A stretch of 64,000 nt of DNA from an uncultured Chloracidobacterium sp. (GTDB lineage: Bacteria > Acidobacteriota > Blastocatellia > Pyrinomonadales > Pyrinomonadaceae). Where the stretch lies: NCBI GenBank assembly GCA_936914845.1, contig CAKZGE010000003.1, positions 1 through 64,000 on the forward strand. The letters run 5' to 3'. Each line of letters starts with the position of its first letter. Position 1 is the first letter of the stretch. The notes under the pieces are model-generated. The model saw only the letters and a list, made by a program, of their open reading frames with translations, did not search any database and was not told the DNA's origin. Below, in pieces: positions 41,771 to 49,832 of the stretch. The translations under genes and the position numbers were made by a program.

Positions 41771-42328
41771 TTATCTTTTTTTGGGTGTCTTTAGTATCTT
41801 GCTTTCGTCGGTCTTCAATTTTCGCTGAACCTTCTTAACGTCTTCAGCCGCCGGAAGATCTTCGGGCACTATCGCTCTTTCGAGCAACATTCTACGAACC
41901 GCCAAGTTATTGTCAATGTGTTCTCGTTCGATCTTGCTTTGCCCTTTTAGATCTTTCGACTTAACATTTAACCCTGTCATTTCTGCAGAAAGGTCTTTAG
42001 CTTTAATGCTTATTGTAGGAAGAAAATCCGCAACAGGACGATTGTCCGGAACGCCCAACTTTTTTTTGAACGTTTGCGTCGAGAGATTAAACAGAGCCTG
42101 ATCGCCGATGTCAACCATTTTCCTGACGTCAGGAAAATGGTCCTCAATACGCTCCCCGGCATTACTGCAAGCGATCTTGGCCTTATCAATAACCTTCTCA
42201 AAGTTTTCCCATTTGCTGTAACCCAGGAGTTTTTGAATTTCTCGGGCACTCCAACATTCGATACCATCGAATTCTATGGCGGCGGCTTCAAACGATCTAA
42301 AAAGCTCCTCTATCTGTTCTGATTTCAT
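41771..42328 (-). CDS. DinD-like DNA-damage-inducible protein lacking its central region
   Basis: 185 residues. The N-terminal part (22-75; CWSAREIQKLLGYSKWENF then KVIDKAKIACSNAG and DHFPDVRKMV) matches the start of DinD. The C-terminal part (76-170; KKLGVPDNRPVADFLPT, SIKAKDLSAEM, LPAAEDVKKVQRKL) matches its end. As I recall the family, full-length DinD is about 275 residues, and the missing middle of about 90-100 residues contains the conserved RYACYLIAQNGDPRK helix and the long charged helices. The frame is intact across the junction (about 42103), so the gene may still make protein. E. coli DinD inhibits RecA filament activities. It ends in a basic tail and is followed by a good terminator. 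A 28-bp palindrome adjoins the junction. Confidence 0.78.
   Translation of the reverse strand: MKSEQIEELFRSFEAAAIEFDGIECWSAREIQKLLGYSKWENFEKVIDKAKIACSNAGERIEDHFPDVRKMVDIGDQALFNLSTQTFKKKLGVPDNRPVADFLPTISIKAKDLSAEMTGLNVKSKDLKGQSKIEREHIDNNLAVRRMLLERAIVPEDLPAAEDVKKVQRKLKTDESKILKTPKKR
42113..42140. repeat. Perfect 28-bp palindrome inside the dinD-like gene
   Basis: The half-site ACCATTTTCCTGAC is followed directly by its exact reverse complement, with no loop. It encodes residues DHFPDVRKMV of the DinD-like protein and ends 10 bases before the apparent internal deletion. Confidence 0.9.
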
Positions 42329-42340
42329 GGGACAATGCGT

Positions 42341-44749
42341 CTATTGACACGCCTCACAAGCCTCCGGGTTTTCCAAGGAGCAAACCAACGCTTCTTCATC
42401 GGTATAGGCCTTGACCTCCGGTTCGGGTGTCGCAGCGGCGGTCGTTTCGGCGGCCGAGACCTGGGCGATGCGGGTTGCCGGCCGCGAACGCAGATAATAC
42501 GTGGTCTTCAGGCCCTTTTGCCAGGCGTACATATACATTGATGAAAGCTTGCCGATATTCGGGCTTTCCATGAAAAGGTTCAATGAAGCCGATTGGTCGA
42601 TGAATGCCCCGCGGTCGGCCATCATATCGATGAGGGAACGCATCGGTATTTCCCAGGCGGTTCGGTATATCTCGCGAAGCTCCGGCGAAAGCTCTGCGAT
42701 GTCCTGAACCGAGCCTTCCGCCAATTTGATCTTATTGCGGATCCCGTCGTTCCATAGACCCGCCGATTTCAATTCTTGGACCAGATATTTATTGACCTGC
42801 ACAAAATCGCCTGACAGCGTTTCGCGTTTGAACAAGTTCGATACCTGCGGTTCGATGCATTCGTAACATCCGGCGATCGAGGCGATAGTCGCCGTCGGCG
42901 CGATCGCGATCATCAACGAATTCCGAAGCCCGACCTCTTTGATCTTGGCCCGCAGAGCGTTCCATCTCTCCGGGTCTTCCGGTACGACGCCCCAAAAATC
43001 GAATTGCAGTTCACCACGGGCGGCACGGGTTTCCGCAAATGCCGGATGAGCTCCTTTTTCACGAGCAAGATCGCTTGAAGCATCTAGTGCTGCATAATAT
43101 ATCTCTTCCTGGATCTTTGCAGACATACGGCGAGCTTCTTCAGAATCGAAAGGCAGCCGCAATTGAAAGAAAACGTCTTGCAGCCCCATCAAACCGAGGC
43201 CGATGTTGCGCCAGCGGCTATTCGATTCTGCGGTACTCGGAATGGCGTAGTAATTTAGATCGATCACGCGGTCGAGCTGCCGCACGGCCAACCGCACATT
43301 TCGATGCAGCTTTTCGAAATCAAACTCGCCGTTCTTTACATAGCGCGAAACATTTACCGAGCCTAAATTGCAGACGGCAGTTTCATTGTCTGACGTAACT
43401 TCGATGATCTCTGTGCACAGGTTTGAAAGGTGCACTACGTTATCCGGATCCGCCGTTTGGTTCGATTTTAGATTGCTGGCATCTTTGAAGGTCATCCAAC
43501 CGTTCCCCGTTTGAGCCAGCGTTCGCATCATACGAGCATAAAGATCGCGAGCCTTTACTTGACGGACGTACAGACCGGCTTCTTCTGCCGCTGCATACGC
43601 TTTTTCAAACTCCTCGCCGTAAAGATCCGGAAAATGCGGCACGGTCTTTGGATCAAAAAGCGACCAAACCTCGTCCGCCTGTACGCGTTCCATGAACATA
43701 TCCGGTATCCAATTGGCAATGTTTAGGTTATGTGTGCGGCGGGCCTCATCGCCCGTGTTATCTCGAAGTTCCAGAAAATCTTCGATATCGGCATGCCAGC
43801 TTTCAAGATATACACAAGCCGCCCCCTTGCGTTTGCCGCCCTGGTTGACGGCGGAAACCGAAGAATCAAGGGTCTTCAGCCACGGCACAATGCCATTCGA
43901 ATGGCCATTGGTTCCGCGAATGAGCGAACCCTGTGAACGGACCCGATGATAGGCGATGCCGATGCCGCCCGAAAATTTTGAAAGCATTGCCACATCCGAG
44001 TATTTTTTATAGATACTCTCAAGGCTGTCTTGCGGCGAATCAAGCAAGAAACATGACGAAAGCTGTTCATGGCGAGTGCCGGAATTGAAAAGCGTCGGCG
44101 TGCTCGGCACATATTCTAAGGATGAAAAAAGTCTATACAGCTCAATGGCTTCGGCCGGCGATTCGGAAAGACCGCAGGCAACACGCATCCAAAAGAATTG
44201 CGGTGTCTCGATCACGTCGCGCGTTTCCGGATTTTTCAGCAAATATCGGTCATATAGCGTTCTAAGTCCAAAAAATTCAAACAGCTCGTTGCGCGATTGA
44301 TCTATAGCGTCGTTCAGCTTGCGGCTGTTCTCTGAAACAAATTTTACGACGCGCGGAGCGATCAACCCTTCTTTTACACCAAAAGCGATCGATTGCGAGA
44401 AAGAATGTATCTCTTGGTTGCGAACCTCTTTTTCAATGTATTGATTGAGCAGGCTGGCACCAAGCCGTGAATATTCAGGTTCTTCAAAAATAAGGCTGGC
44501 CGCCGTTTGGATCGACAACTTATCCAATTCTTTGGTCGTCGCTCCGTCATATAACCCGCTGATTGTCTTCGTGGCAATGCGCAAAGCATCCACATTCGGC
44601 AAATTGGTGCAGCAGCGTGATATTGCCCTCACGATCTTGTTGATATCGACCGGTTCCAACGAACCATTTCTTTTTCTTACTTGCATGGTGGTCTGGGTTA
44701 CTTCTTCTTGTCTGGCTGCGGCTGTGTTGGGTCCGTTGAAACTGTCCAT
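42341..44749 (-). CDS. nrdA: Ribonucleoside-diphosphate reductase, large (alpha) subunit, class I
   Basis: An 802-residue enzyme. An N-terminal ATP-cone (about 22-110; VRKRNGSLEPVDINKIV) implies dATP feedback control. The catalytic barrel carries the active-site cysteines in SSCFLLDS, NLCTEIIEV (radical Cys) and AVCNLGSVNVSRY, and the P-T-A-T-I-A-S-I motif binds substrate phosphate. The C-terminal CEACQ is the swinging redox pair that takes electrons from thioredoxin or glutaredoxin. It reduces ribonucleotides to deoxyribonucleotides. No nrdB lies in the window, so the radical-generating subunit must be elsewhere. Transcription is probably controlled by NrdR (operator at 44892-44937); the leader is about 140 bases. 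It lies 13 bases upstream of the dinD-like gene. Confidence 0.94.
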   Translation of the reverse strand: MDSFNGPNTAAARQEEVTQTTMQVRKRNGSLEPVDINKIVRAISRCCTNLPNVDALRIATKTISGLYDGATTKELDKLSIQTAASLIFEEPEYSRLGASLLNQYIEKEVRNQEIHSFSQSIAFGVKEGLIAPRVVKFVSENSRKLNDAIDQSRNELFEFFGLRTLYDRYLLKNPETRDVIETPQFFWMRVACGLSESPAEAIELYRLFSSLEYVPSTPTLFNSGTRHEQLSSCFLLDSPQDSLESIYKKYSDVAMLSKFSGGIGIAYHRVRSQGSLIRGTNGHSNGIVPWLKTLDSSVSAVNQGGKRKGAACVYLESWHADIEDFLELRDNTGDEARRTHNLNIANWIPDMFMERVQADEVWSLFDPKTVPHFPDLYGEEFEKAYAAAEEAGLYVRQVKARDLYARMMRTLAQTGNGWMTFKDASNLKSNQTADPDNVVHLSNLCTEIIEVTSDNETAVCNLGSVNVSRYVKNGEFDFEKLHRNVRLAVRQLDRVIDLNYYAIPSTAESNSRWRNIGLGLMGLQDVFFQLRLPFDSEEARRMSAKIQEEIYYAALDASSDLAREKGAHPAFAETRAARGELQFDFWGVVPEDPERWNALRAKIKEVGLRNSLMIAIAPTATIASIAGCYECIEPQVSNLFKRETLSGDFVQVNKYLVQELKSAGLWNDGIRNKIKLAEGSVQDIAELSPELREIYRTAWEIPMRSLIDMMADRGAFIDQSASLNLFMESPNIGKLSSMYMYAWQKGLKTTYYLRSRPATRIAQVSAAETTAAATPEPEVKAYTDEEALVCSLENPEACEACQ

Positions 44750-44891
44750 TCTTCCTCCGATTTATGCCGCATTGGACGGCGATGTCCACAAGGGTCTTTA
44801 GATAGATGTGCCCGCCGGTTGTTCGAGGTCCGGAGAGGGCAGATCCTGATTTCTGTCTTTTTCAGAAAGAGCGTCCCTTTGCAGTGGATAT

Positions 44892-44937
44892 AGACTATAT
44901 TGTAGCATGCTTGCTTTGTCAACACAAAATATAGTGG
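44892..44937 (-). promoter_or_regulatory. nrdA promoter with paired NrdR-box-like sites
   Basis: Minus strand: -35 TTGACA (44917-44922), exactly 17 bases, -10 TATAGT (44894-44899). Two NrdR-box-like 16-mers are centred 30 bp apart: ACACAAAATATAGTGG at 44922-44937, close to the ACACWATATWTWGTGT-type consensus, and a weaker site at 44892-44907 overlapping the -10. Three-turn spacing of paired boxes is what NrdR requires. The rest of 44750-45029 shows no gene. Confidence 0.65.
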
Positions 44938-45029
44938 TTTTAAAGCAAATGGGTAACCTTAGCAGAATCAGTGGTTTAGTGCGCGGGCGGTAATGTATCG
45001 GCTCAGGGTGGTGTTTAAGAAAGCGGGTT

Positions 45030-46091
45030 TCAGGCGGGCAATTCGATGACAAAAGCGGTGCCTTCGCTCAAAGTGGAAGAAACGCCTACCTCTCCGCCGT
45101 GCAGCCGCGCTAAATGCTTGACGATAGCAAGGCCAAGGCCGGTACCGCCGACCTCTCTTGTGCGGCCCCGATCGGCTCGATAAAAGCGTTCAAATATCCG
45201 CTGCAGGTGTTCATTACGTATCCCCTCCCCGGTGTCCGCAACGGTTATTGAATTTTTAACAGGCGTCTGTTTCAGGCTAACGGTCACTGCTCCGCCGACG
45301 CGGTTGAATTTGATCGCATTATCTATCAAATTCGTAAGCATCTGCTCCAACCGGATCGGGTCTGCCGTTACCCTTTTATCCGCCGGCACTTCATTGATCA
45401 ATTTGACCTCGCGGCGTTCGGCCTTTGACGAAAGTGCGGCGAAAAGATCATCGACCTGCTGCGAAAGCCGTACCGGTTGCGACTGGATCGAGACATTACC
45501 GCTCTCTATCATCGAAAGCTCCAGAATATCGGCGATCAGCTCATGCATCCTTTCTGCATTACGCCGGATAACGGATAAAAACCGCCGGTTGTGTTCTTTG
45601 TCGTCGATCGCTCCATCTTCGAGCGTTTCGACAAATGCCATTATCGAGGTCAACGGTGTACGCAGCTCATGCGAGATATTCGACAAGAATTCCTGACGCA
45701 CCTTTTCCAGCCGTTCAAGTTGGGTCACATCGTAGAAAACCCCGATGGCGTAGCGCGTATCTTCAAAATTGATCGGTGAGATACGCACCTCAAAACTTTT
45801 GCGTCCGGCACCGATCAGATCCATTTTGATCTCAGAAGGTTCGAGATCTTCGATCGCCTTGGCAAAGGCTTCGTGCAAGGCCAGATCGCGGATCACTTCG
45901 CTCAGCCTTTTCTGCTCGAGCTGTCCGCCGTGCCGTGCAAAGGTCGAATTCGCCGGTTCATTTGCCGCAACGATCCGCATCTGTGCATCGACGATCATCA
46001 TGCCCTCGCGAGAAACGTCGAGCATTGCCTGCAGAACATTAAGCGCAGGTGTGCGGCCGGAAACATTTTTTGCGATCTCTAGAACGCTCAT
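45030..46091 (-). CDS. phoR: PhoR-like histidine kinase without membrane segments
   Basis: 353 residues. A PAS domain (about 18-125; DVSREGMMIVDAQMRIVAANEPA) leads directly to HisKA with H141 (FLSNISHELRTPLTSI) and a HATPase domain with NLIDNAIKF, DTGEGI, FERFYRADRGRTREVGGTGLGLAIVKHL. The phosphotransfer region resembles PhoR. The start ATG at 46091 overlaps the stop of the response-regulator gene (ATGA), proving coupled translation. The longer open frame to 46331 is merely antisense-like sequence inside that gene. Unlike classical PhoR there is no transmembrane helix, so the kinase should be cytoplasmic. No pst or phoU genes are in the window, so the phosphate role is an inference. Confidence 0.86.
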   Translation of the reverse strand: MSVLEIAKNVSGRTPALNVLQAMLDVSREGMMIVDAQMRIVAANEPANSTFARHGGQLEQKRLSEVIRDLALHEAFAKAIEDLEPSEIKMDLIGAGRKSFEVRISPINFEDTRYAIGVFYDVTQLERLEKVRQEFLSNISHELRTPLTSIMAFVETLEDGAIDDKEHNRRFLSVIRRNAERMHELIADILELSMIESGNVSIQSQPVRLSQQVDDLFAALSSKAERREVKLINEVPADKRVTADPIRLEQMLTNLIDNAIKFNRVGGAVTVSLKQTPVKNSITVADTGEGIRNEHLQRIFERFYRADRGRTREVGGTGLGLAIVKHLARLHGGEVGVSSTLSEGTAFVIELPA

Positions 46092-46774
46092 TTTTGTGCT
46101 GCAAAGCGATATCCGATGCCGACGATCGTCTCGATGCAATCGCTGCAAGTATCTAGCTTTTTCCGAAGCCGGCGGATATGTACGTCCAGCGTGCGGGTGT
46201 CGCCAAAATAGCTGTAGCCCCAAACATTGTCGAGCAATTGCTGGCGGGTGGCAACCCGGCCGGTGTTCTTGATCAGGTGTTCGAGCAGGGCAAATTCCTT
46301 GCGTGTCAGCTTTACCTCTTCGCCGGCACACATTACGCGCATATCTTCGAAATTCACAAAAAGGCGGCCATCTTCAAAGGTCGGCTGCTTTTCGTTGTCT
46401 GAACGGCGAAGCACGGCGCGGACGCGGGCGATCACCTCTTTCACAGAAAATGGCTTTACGACATAGTCGTCCGCCCCGATATCAAGGCCGCCTATCTTTT
46501 CTGATTCAGAGGCTCGAGCCGTAAGCATGATAATAGGAGTTTTTTCTGTCAACGGTTCGCGGCGAAGGCGCCGGCAGAGTTCTGTTCCGCTCATTCCGGG
46601 AAGCATCAGATCGAGCAGGATCAGCGAAGGTTTGGTTCGTTCGTCAAGGGCTATGCGGAGGCCTTTTTCTCCGGATTCCGCGACGGTACAGCGAAACCCT
46701 TCGCGCTTGAAGTTATAGTGCAGGCTTTCGGCGATGTCAGCATCGTCTTCGACAATCAGAATGTTTTGCAGCAT
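46088..46774 (-). CDS. phoB: PhoB-like winged-helix response regulator
   Basis: 228 residues. A receiver domain (1-120) has the acidic pair E9-D10-D11, phospho-acceptor D55 (LLDLMLPG), Thr in IMLTARAS and Lys in VVKPFSVKE. An OmpR/PhoB winged helix (about 130-225; VKLTRKEFALLEHLIKNTGRV, then RTLDVHIRRLRKKL) follows. It forms an operon with the kinase gene, overlapping by 4 bases. The ATG at 46774 is preferred to the TTG at 46789. A direct repeat with Pho-box geometry (46850-46868) lies 76-94 bases upstream, suggesting autoregulation. Confidence 0.9.
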   Translation of the reverse strand: MLQNILIVEDDADIAESLHYNFKREGFRCTVAESGEKGLRIALDERTKPSLILLDLMLPGMSGTELCRRLRREPLTEKTPIIMLTARASESEKIGGLDIGADDYVVKPFSVKEVIARVRAVLRRSDNEKQPTFEDGRLFVNFEDMRVMCAGEEVKLTRKEFALLEHLIKNTGRVATRQQLLDNVWGYSYFGDTRTLDVHIRRLRKKLDTCSDCIETIVGIGYRFAAQK

Positions 46775-46829
46775 AAGGAATTTCGTCAACGCGAAATTAA
46801 CTTTGAATTAAAACGATCTTACAAACCTG

Positions 46830-46868
46830 ATTTTACCTGAATGTGGCCGAAATGTTACATAAATGTTA
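46830..46868 (-). promoter_or_regulatory. Pho-box-like direct repeat and -10 element upstream of phoB/phoR
   Basis: Minus strand: TAACATT-TATG-TAACATT (46850-46868) is a 7-4-7 direct repeat with 11-bp period, the geometry of a PhoB box. A -10 TAAAAT (46830-46835) follows 14 bases on with no good -35, as expected for an activator-dependent promoter. Confidence 0.5.
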
Positions 46869-46986
46869 AATTGCACAATTAATTTGCCGGCCCAAAAAAT
46901 TTTGGCGTTGCGGCGGCATGCGCATCATGTCCGTTTTTGAATTGATTAACTGGTCATTAAAGAGAGAAAGCCTTAAAATACCTGTC

Positions 46987-47337
46987 ATGTCTGAATCTGA
47001 AAAGGATAAAAATATTGCCGTTATCGAATGTTATATGAACGGCCTGAGCATAAAAGACCTTTCGGCGGTACCGCTCGCGGCCGACCTGACATTCAGCAAT
47101 CCTATTAGCGGACGAGGCGTAGGTGCGGACAATTTCCGGGCCTATCTTTCCGGTTTTTTGCTTGCAATGAACGACATACATGTGCGAAGACACTTTTCAG
47201 ACGGCGATTATGTGATCACCGAATGGGAGATAGATGCGATTTTCGGCATTATCCCGGTCCTTGAGATATTTCGCATCAGAAATGGCGAGATAGCAGAAGC
47301 AGAGGCTTATTTCGACCCCCGGCCGATACTTGGCTGA
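46987..47337 (+). CDS. NTF2/SnoaL-like small protein
   Basis: 116 residues from the chosen ATG. One alpha-beta-barrel domain of the nuclear-transport-factor-2-like superfamily: helix VIECYMNGLSIKDLS, LAADLTFSNPISG, strand HFSDGDYVITEWEIDAIFG and EIFRIRNGEIAEAEAYFDP, the classic R-x-x-x-G-x-I-x-E ending. Members are polyketide cyclases, isomerases or binding proteins; the substrate is not predictable. The open frame extends to 46918, but the fold begins after 46987. It precedes pyrE by 10 bases and may share its transcript. Confidence 0.7.
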   Translation: MSESEKDKNIAVIECYMNGLSIKDLSAVPLAADLTFSNPISGRGVGADNFRAYLSGFLLAMNDIHVRRHFSDGDYVITEWEIDAIFGIIPVLEIFRIRNGEIAEAEAYFDPRPILG

Positions 47338-47347
47338 TGACCAGTTA

Positions 47348-47917
47348 ATGAATTCGGAAAATATTTTAGAACATTTCAAAGAAACAGATGCTTTGCTCGA
47401 AGGGCATTTTGTTTTGTCGAGCGGACTTCACAGCCCAAAATATCTGCAGTGTGCCCTCGCGTTGCAATATCCGGCGGACGCTGCATTGTATGGCCAGGCG
47501 ATCGCGCGGCAATTTCTTGACCGTGATATCCAAACGGTCGCGTCACCTGCCATCGGCGGCCTCGTCATCGGCTATGTGGTCGCACAGGCGTTGAACGTAC
47601 GCTTTATATGGACAGAACGGCAAGAAGGGCTAATGACGCTGCGTCGGGGATTTTCGCTTCGGCCGGGAGAAAGGATCTTGGTGGTTGAGGACGTAATAAC
47701 GACCGGCGGTTCTACTCGCGAATGCATCGCCGCTCTTGAAGCTAATGGCGGCAAGGTTGTTGCGGCTGCTTCATTGATCGACCGGTCAAACGGAACGGCA
47801 GATGTCGGTGTTCCGCGAATTTCACTGGCCGAGCTTGATGTGCCGGCGTTCGACCCTGCCGAATGTCCGATGTGTGCCCGCGGAGAAACTGCCTACAAGC
47901 CCGGCAGCCGAAAATAA
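47348..47917 (+). CDS. pyrE: Orotate phosphoribosyltransferase
   Basis: 189 residues, a type I phosphoribosyltransferase. The PRPP-binding motif is ILVVEDVITTGGSTRE, the N-terminal FVLSSGLHSPKYLQC is the OPRT signature, and IWTERQEGLMTLRRGF matches the catalytic loop region. It converts orotate and PRPP to OMP in pyrimidine synthesis. A cysteine pair near the C-terminus (ECPMCARGE) is a feature of the branch found in many anaerobes and deep-branching phyla. The ATG at 47348 is chosen over a TTG at 47330 that would overlap the upstream gene. The ATP-grasp gene follows 6 bases later. Confidence 0.93.
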   Translation: MNSENILEHFKETDALLEGHFVLSSGLHSPKYLQCALALQYPADAALYGQAIARQFLDRDIQTVASPAIGGLVIGYVVAQALNVRFIWTERQEGLMTLRRGFSLRPGERILVVEDVITTGGSTRECIAALEANGGKVVAAASLIDRSNGTADVGVPRISLAELDVPAFDPAECPMCARGETAYKPGSRK

Positions 47918-47923
47918 AAGATC

Positions 47924-48778
47924 ATGCGCAGATGTTGTTTTTTGACAATGGATGATCTTTCCGGATACGTTTCGTACGACCGATTGGCGATCGAGCCGCT
48001 CCGTCGCCGTGGTTGGGCCGTCGAAGAGGTTTCGTGGCGAGACGATGCTGCAGATTGGTCAGCTTTCGACGCCGTCGTCGTTCGCACAACTTGGGATTAC
48101 CATCGCCATCCGCTCGAATTTTCCGCCGCTATCGACCGGATAGCTGCGGCCACGCACCTTGAGAATTCGGCCCGGCTGATAAAATGGAATATTGACAAGC
48201 GCTATCTGAAAGAACTTGCGGCCGCCGGCGTACCGATAGTTCCGACCCTTTTTACCGAAGACCATGCCGGAGCCGATCAATTTGCCGAATGGCGATCGAA
48301 ACTCGGAGCGGCCGAACTTATCTTGAAACCTTCTGTTAGCGCCAATTCTGATAACACTTTTCGAACGAACCGGCTGACCGCCCAGATCAGCTCAGAAATG
48401 AACGGCCGGGCCTATATGGTCCAACCCTTTCTGAGCTCGATATTGACGGAGGGCGAATATTCACTTTTCTTTTTTGGCGGCGAATACAGCCACGCGGTCG
48501 TGAAGCGTCCGGCCAGCGGCGATTTTCGGGTTCAGGAAGAACACGGAGGCATCATCCGCAATTATTCAGCACCAAAAGAATTGCTTTCGGCAGCAGAAAA
48601 TGTCTTGCTCGCTCTGGGTGAAATGCCGCTTTATGCCCGGGTCGATCTTGTGCGGGGCGACAGCGAGTTCGAACTAATGGAACTGGAATTGATCGAACCT
48701 TCGTTGTATTTTCAATATTCTAATGGTTCAGCCGAGCTTTTTGCCGCGAAATTTGCCGAAAAAATGAATGAACTATAA
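47924..48778 (+). CDS. ATP-grasp domain protein of unknown substrate
   Basis: 284 residues. An N-terminal Rossmann-like pre-ATP-grasp domain (1-95; with VVVRTTWDYHRHPLEF) precedes an ATP-grasp fold. K for ATP is in LILKPSVSANSDNTFR, the hinge is YMVQPFLSSILTEGEYSLFFFGGEYSHAV, and metal ligands lie in YARVDLVRGDSEFELMELELIEPSLYF (D..E-x-E-L-I-E-P). This resembles the RimK/glutathione-synthase-like branch that includes DcsG of cycloserine synthesis. It is an ATP-dependent carboxylate-amine or peptide ligase; its product is unknown. The 3' end overlaps truA by 11 bases, so translation is coupled. Confidence 0.8.
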   Translation: MRRCCFLTMDDLSGYVSYDRLAIEPLRRRGWAVEEVSWRDDAADWSAFDAVVVRTTWDYHRHPLEFSAAIDRIAAATHLENSARLIKWNIDKRYLKELAAAGVPIVPTLFTEDHAGADQFAEWRSKLGAAELILKPSVSANSDNTFRTNRLTAQISSEMNGRAYMVQPFLSSILTEGEYSLFFFGGEYSHAVVKRPASGDFRVQEEHGGIIRNYSAPKELLSAAENVLLALGEMPLYARVDLVRGDSEFELMELELIEPSLYFQYSNGSAELFAAKFAEKMNEL

Positions 48779-49520
48779 ATTGCTGATCCAATACGACGGC
48801 ACCGATTTTCACGGCTGGCAGGTGCAGGAAAATGCGAGGTCGATCCAGGGCGAGCTCGAGCGCGTGATCGGCATGCTCAATGACGCAAAGGTACATGTCG
48901 CGGGTTCCGGACGCACAGACGCCGGCGTCCACGCCGAAGGCCAGGTTGCGACAGTTAACATCCAACGCCCGTTTACCCCGGAAAAGCTCGTTTCTGCGAT
49001 CAACGGAAATCTATGGCGGGACATTCGGGTGATGAAAGCGGAGCGGGCAGCTGACGATTTTCATGCGCGCTTTTCCGCCCGCGGCAAAACATACGTTTAC
49101 CGTATCGTCAATGCACCTGTGATGTCGCCTTTCTGGCGGCGTTTTGCCCATCACGAATCAAAGCCACTGGATCTCGGGCAAATGGAAACTGCATCGCGCC
49201 TATTTTTGGGTGAACACGATTGGACCGCATTTTCGGCCGCTCAGGCAGATGGGCACACACGCATCCGAACCGTGACGGATTGCCGCCTGGATACATTTTT
49301 CGACCAGCGAGCGAATGCTGTCGTGATCGAATTTCGCATCTCCGCCAATGGATTTTTGCGATATATGGTTCGTTCTCTCGTCGGCACTTTATTAGAGATC
49401 GGCAGGGGCGGTATGAATATTGAAACGGTTCAGACCGCGTTGATCAACGGCGACCGCAGCTTGGCTGGGGCGACCGCTCCGCCAAATGGGTTGACATTGG
49501 TAAAAGTAGATTACAATTAA
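48768..49520 (+). CDS. truA: tRNA pseudouridine(38-40) synthase TruA
   Basis: 250 residues. The catalytic aspartate is D51 in GSGRTDAGVHAEGQVA, and N-terminal LIQYDGTDFHGWQVQ and C-terminal SANGFLRYMVRSLVGTLLEIGRG are the TruA signatures. It isomerises uridines 38-40 in the anticodon arm of many tRNAs. It overlaps the ATP-grasp gene by 11 bases and is followed after 3 bases by the DUF952 gene. Confidence 0.96.
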   Translation: MNYKLLIQYDGTDFHGWQVQENARSIQGELERVIGMLNDAKVHVAGSGRTDAGVHAEGQVATVNIQRPFTPEKLVSAINGNLWRDIRVMKAERAADDFHARFSARGKTYVYRIVNAPVMSPFWRRFAHHESKPLDLGQMETASRLFLGEHDWTAFSAAQADGHTRIRTVTDCRLDTFFDQRANAVVIEFRISANGFLRYMVRSLVGTLLEIGRGGMNIETVQTALINGDRSLAGATAPPNGLTLVKVDYN

Positions 49521-49523
49521 TAG

Positions 49524-49832
49524 ATGTTTATTTACCATATAGTTCTGCCGGAAATTTGGCGGGTCGCGGCCGACCAGACGGAATATGCGCCGACCGGTTT
49601 GGCTAGCGAGGGTTTCATCCACTGCAGCTATGAAAGCCAACTGCCCGCTGTGATCGAGCGGTACTATGGCGACCAAAAGCGTTTGATCATCTTGCGGCTC
49701 GACCCAGAAAAATTGACGTCAAAATTAGTGGCAGAACCATCGACCGGCGGCGAGATCTATCCGCATATTTATGGGCCGATCGATCGCACCGCCATTGTGG
49801 AAGCGGCGGAGTATATAAAGCAAGAGGCCTGA
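49524..49832 (+). CDS. DUF952 family protein
   Basis: 102 residues, a single domain matching DUF952: MFIYHIVLPEIWRVA, then GFIHCSYESQLPAVIERYYG and the C-terminal GGEIYPHIYGPIDRTAIVEA. The conserved G-F-I-H-C-S and P-H-I-Y-G-P motifs suggest an enzyme (the fold is related to ADP-ribosyltransferase-like or glutathione-linked proteins), but no activity is established. It sits between truA and uppS, its stop codon overlapping the uppS ATG by one base. Confidence 0.88.
   Translation: MFIYHIVLPEIWRVAADQTEYAPTGLASEGFIHCSYESQLPAVIERYYGDQKRLIILRLDPEKLTSKLVAEPSTGGEIYPHIYGPIDRTAIVEAAEYIKQEA

Noticed and set aside
42113..42140. The 28-bp palindrome as a transcription terminator
   Set aside because: It lies inside an intact reading frame, has no loop and no T-run; a real terminator follows the gene at 41697-41729.
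46092..46331. An 80-residue N-terminal extension of the PhoR-like kinase
   Set aside because: It lies wholly within the phoB gene in another frame, its residues (Arg/Pro/His-rich) are atypical, and the ATG at 46091 gives a normal ATGA coupling.
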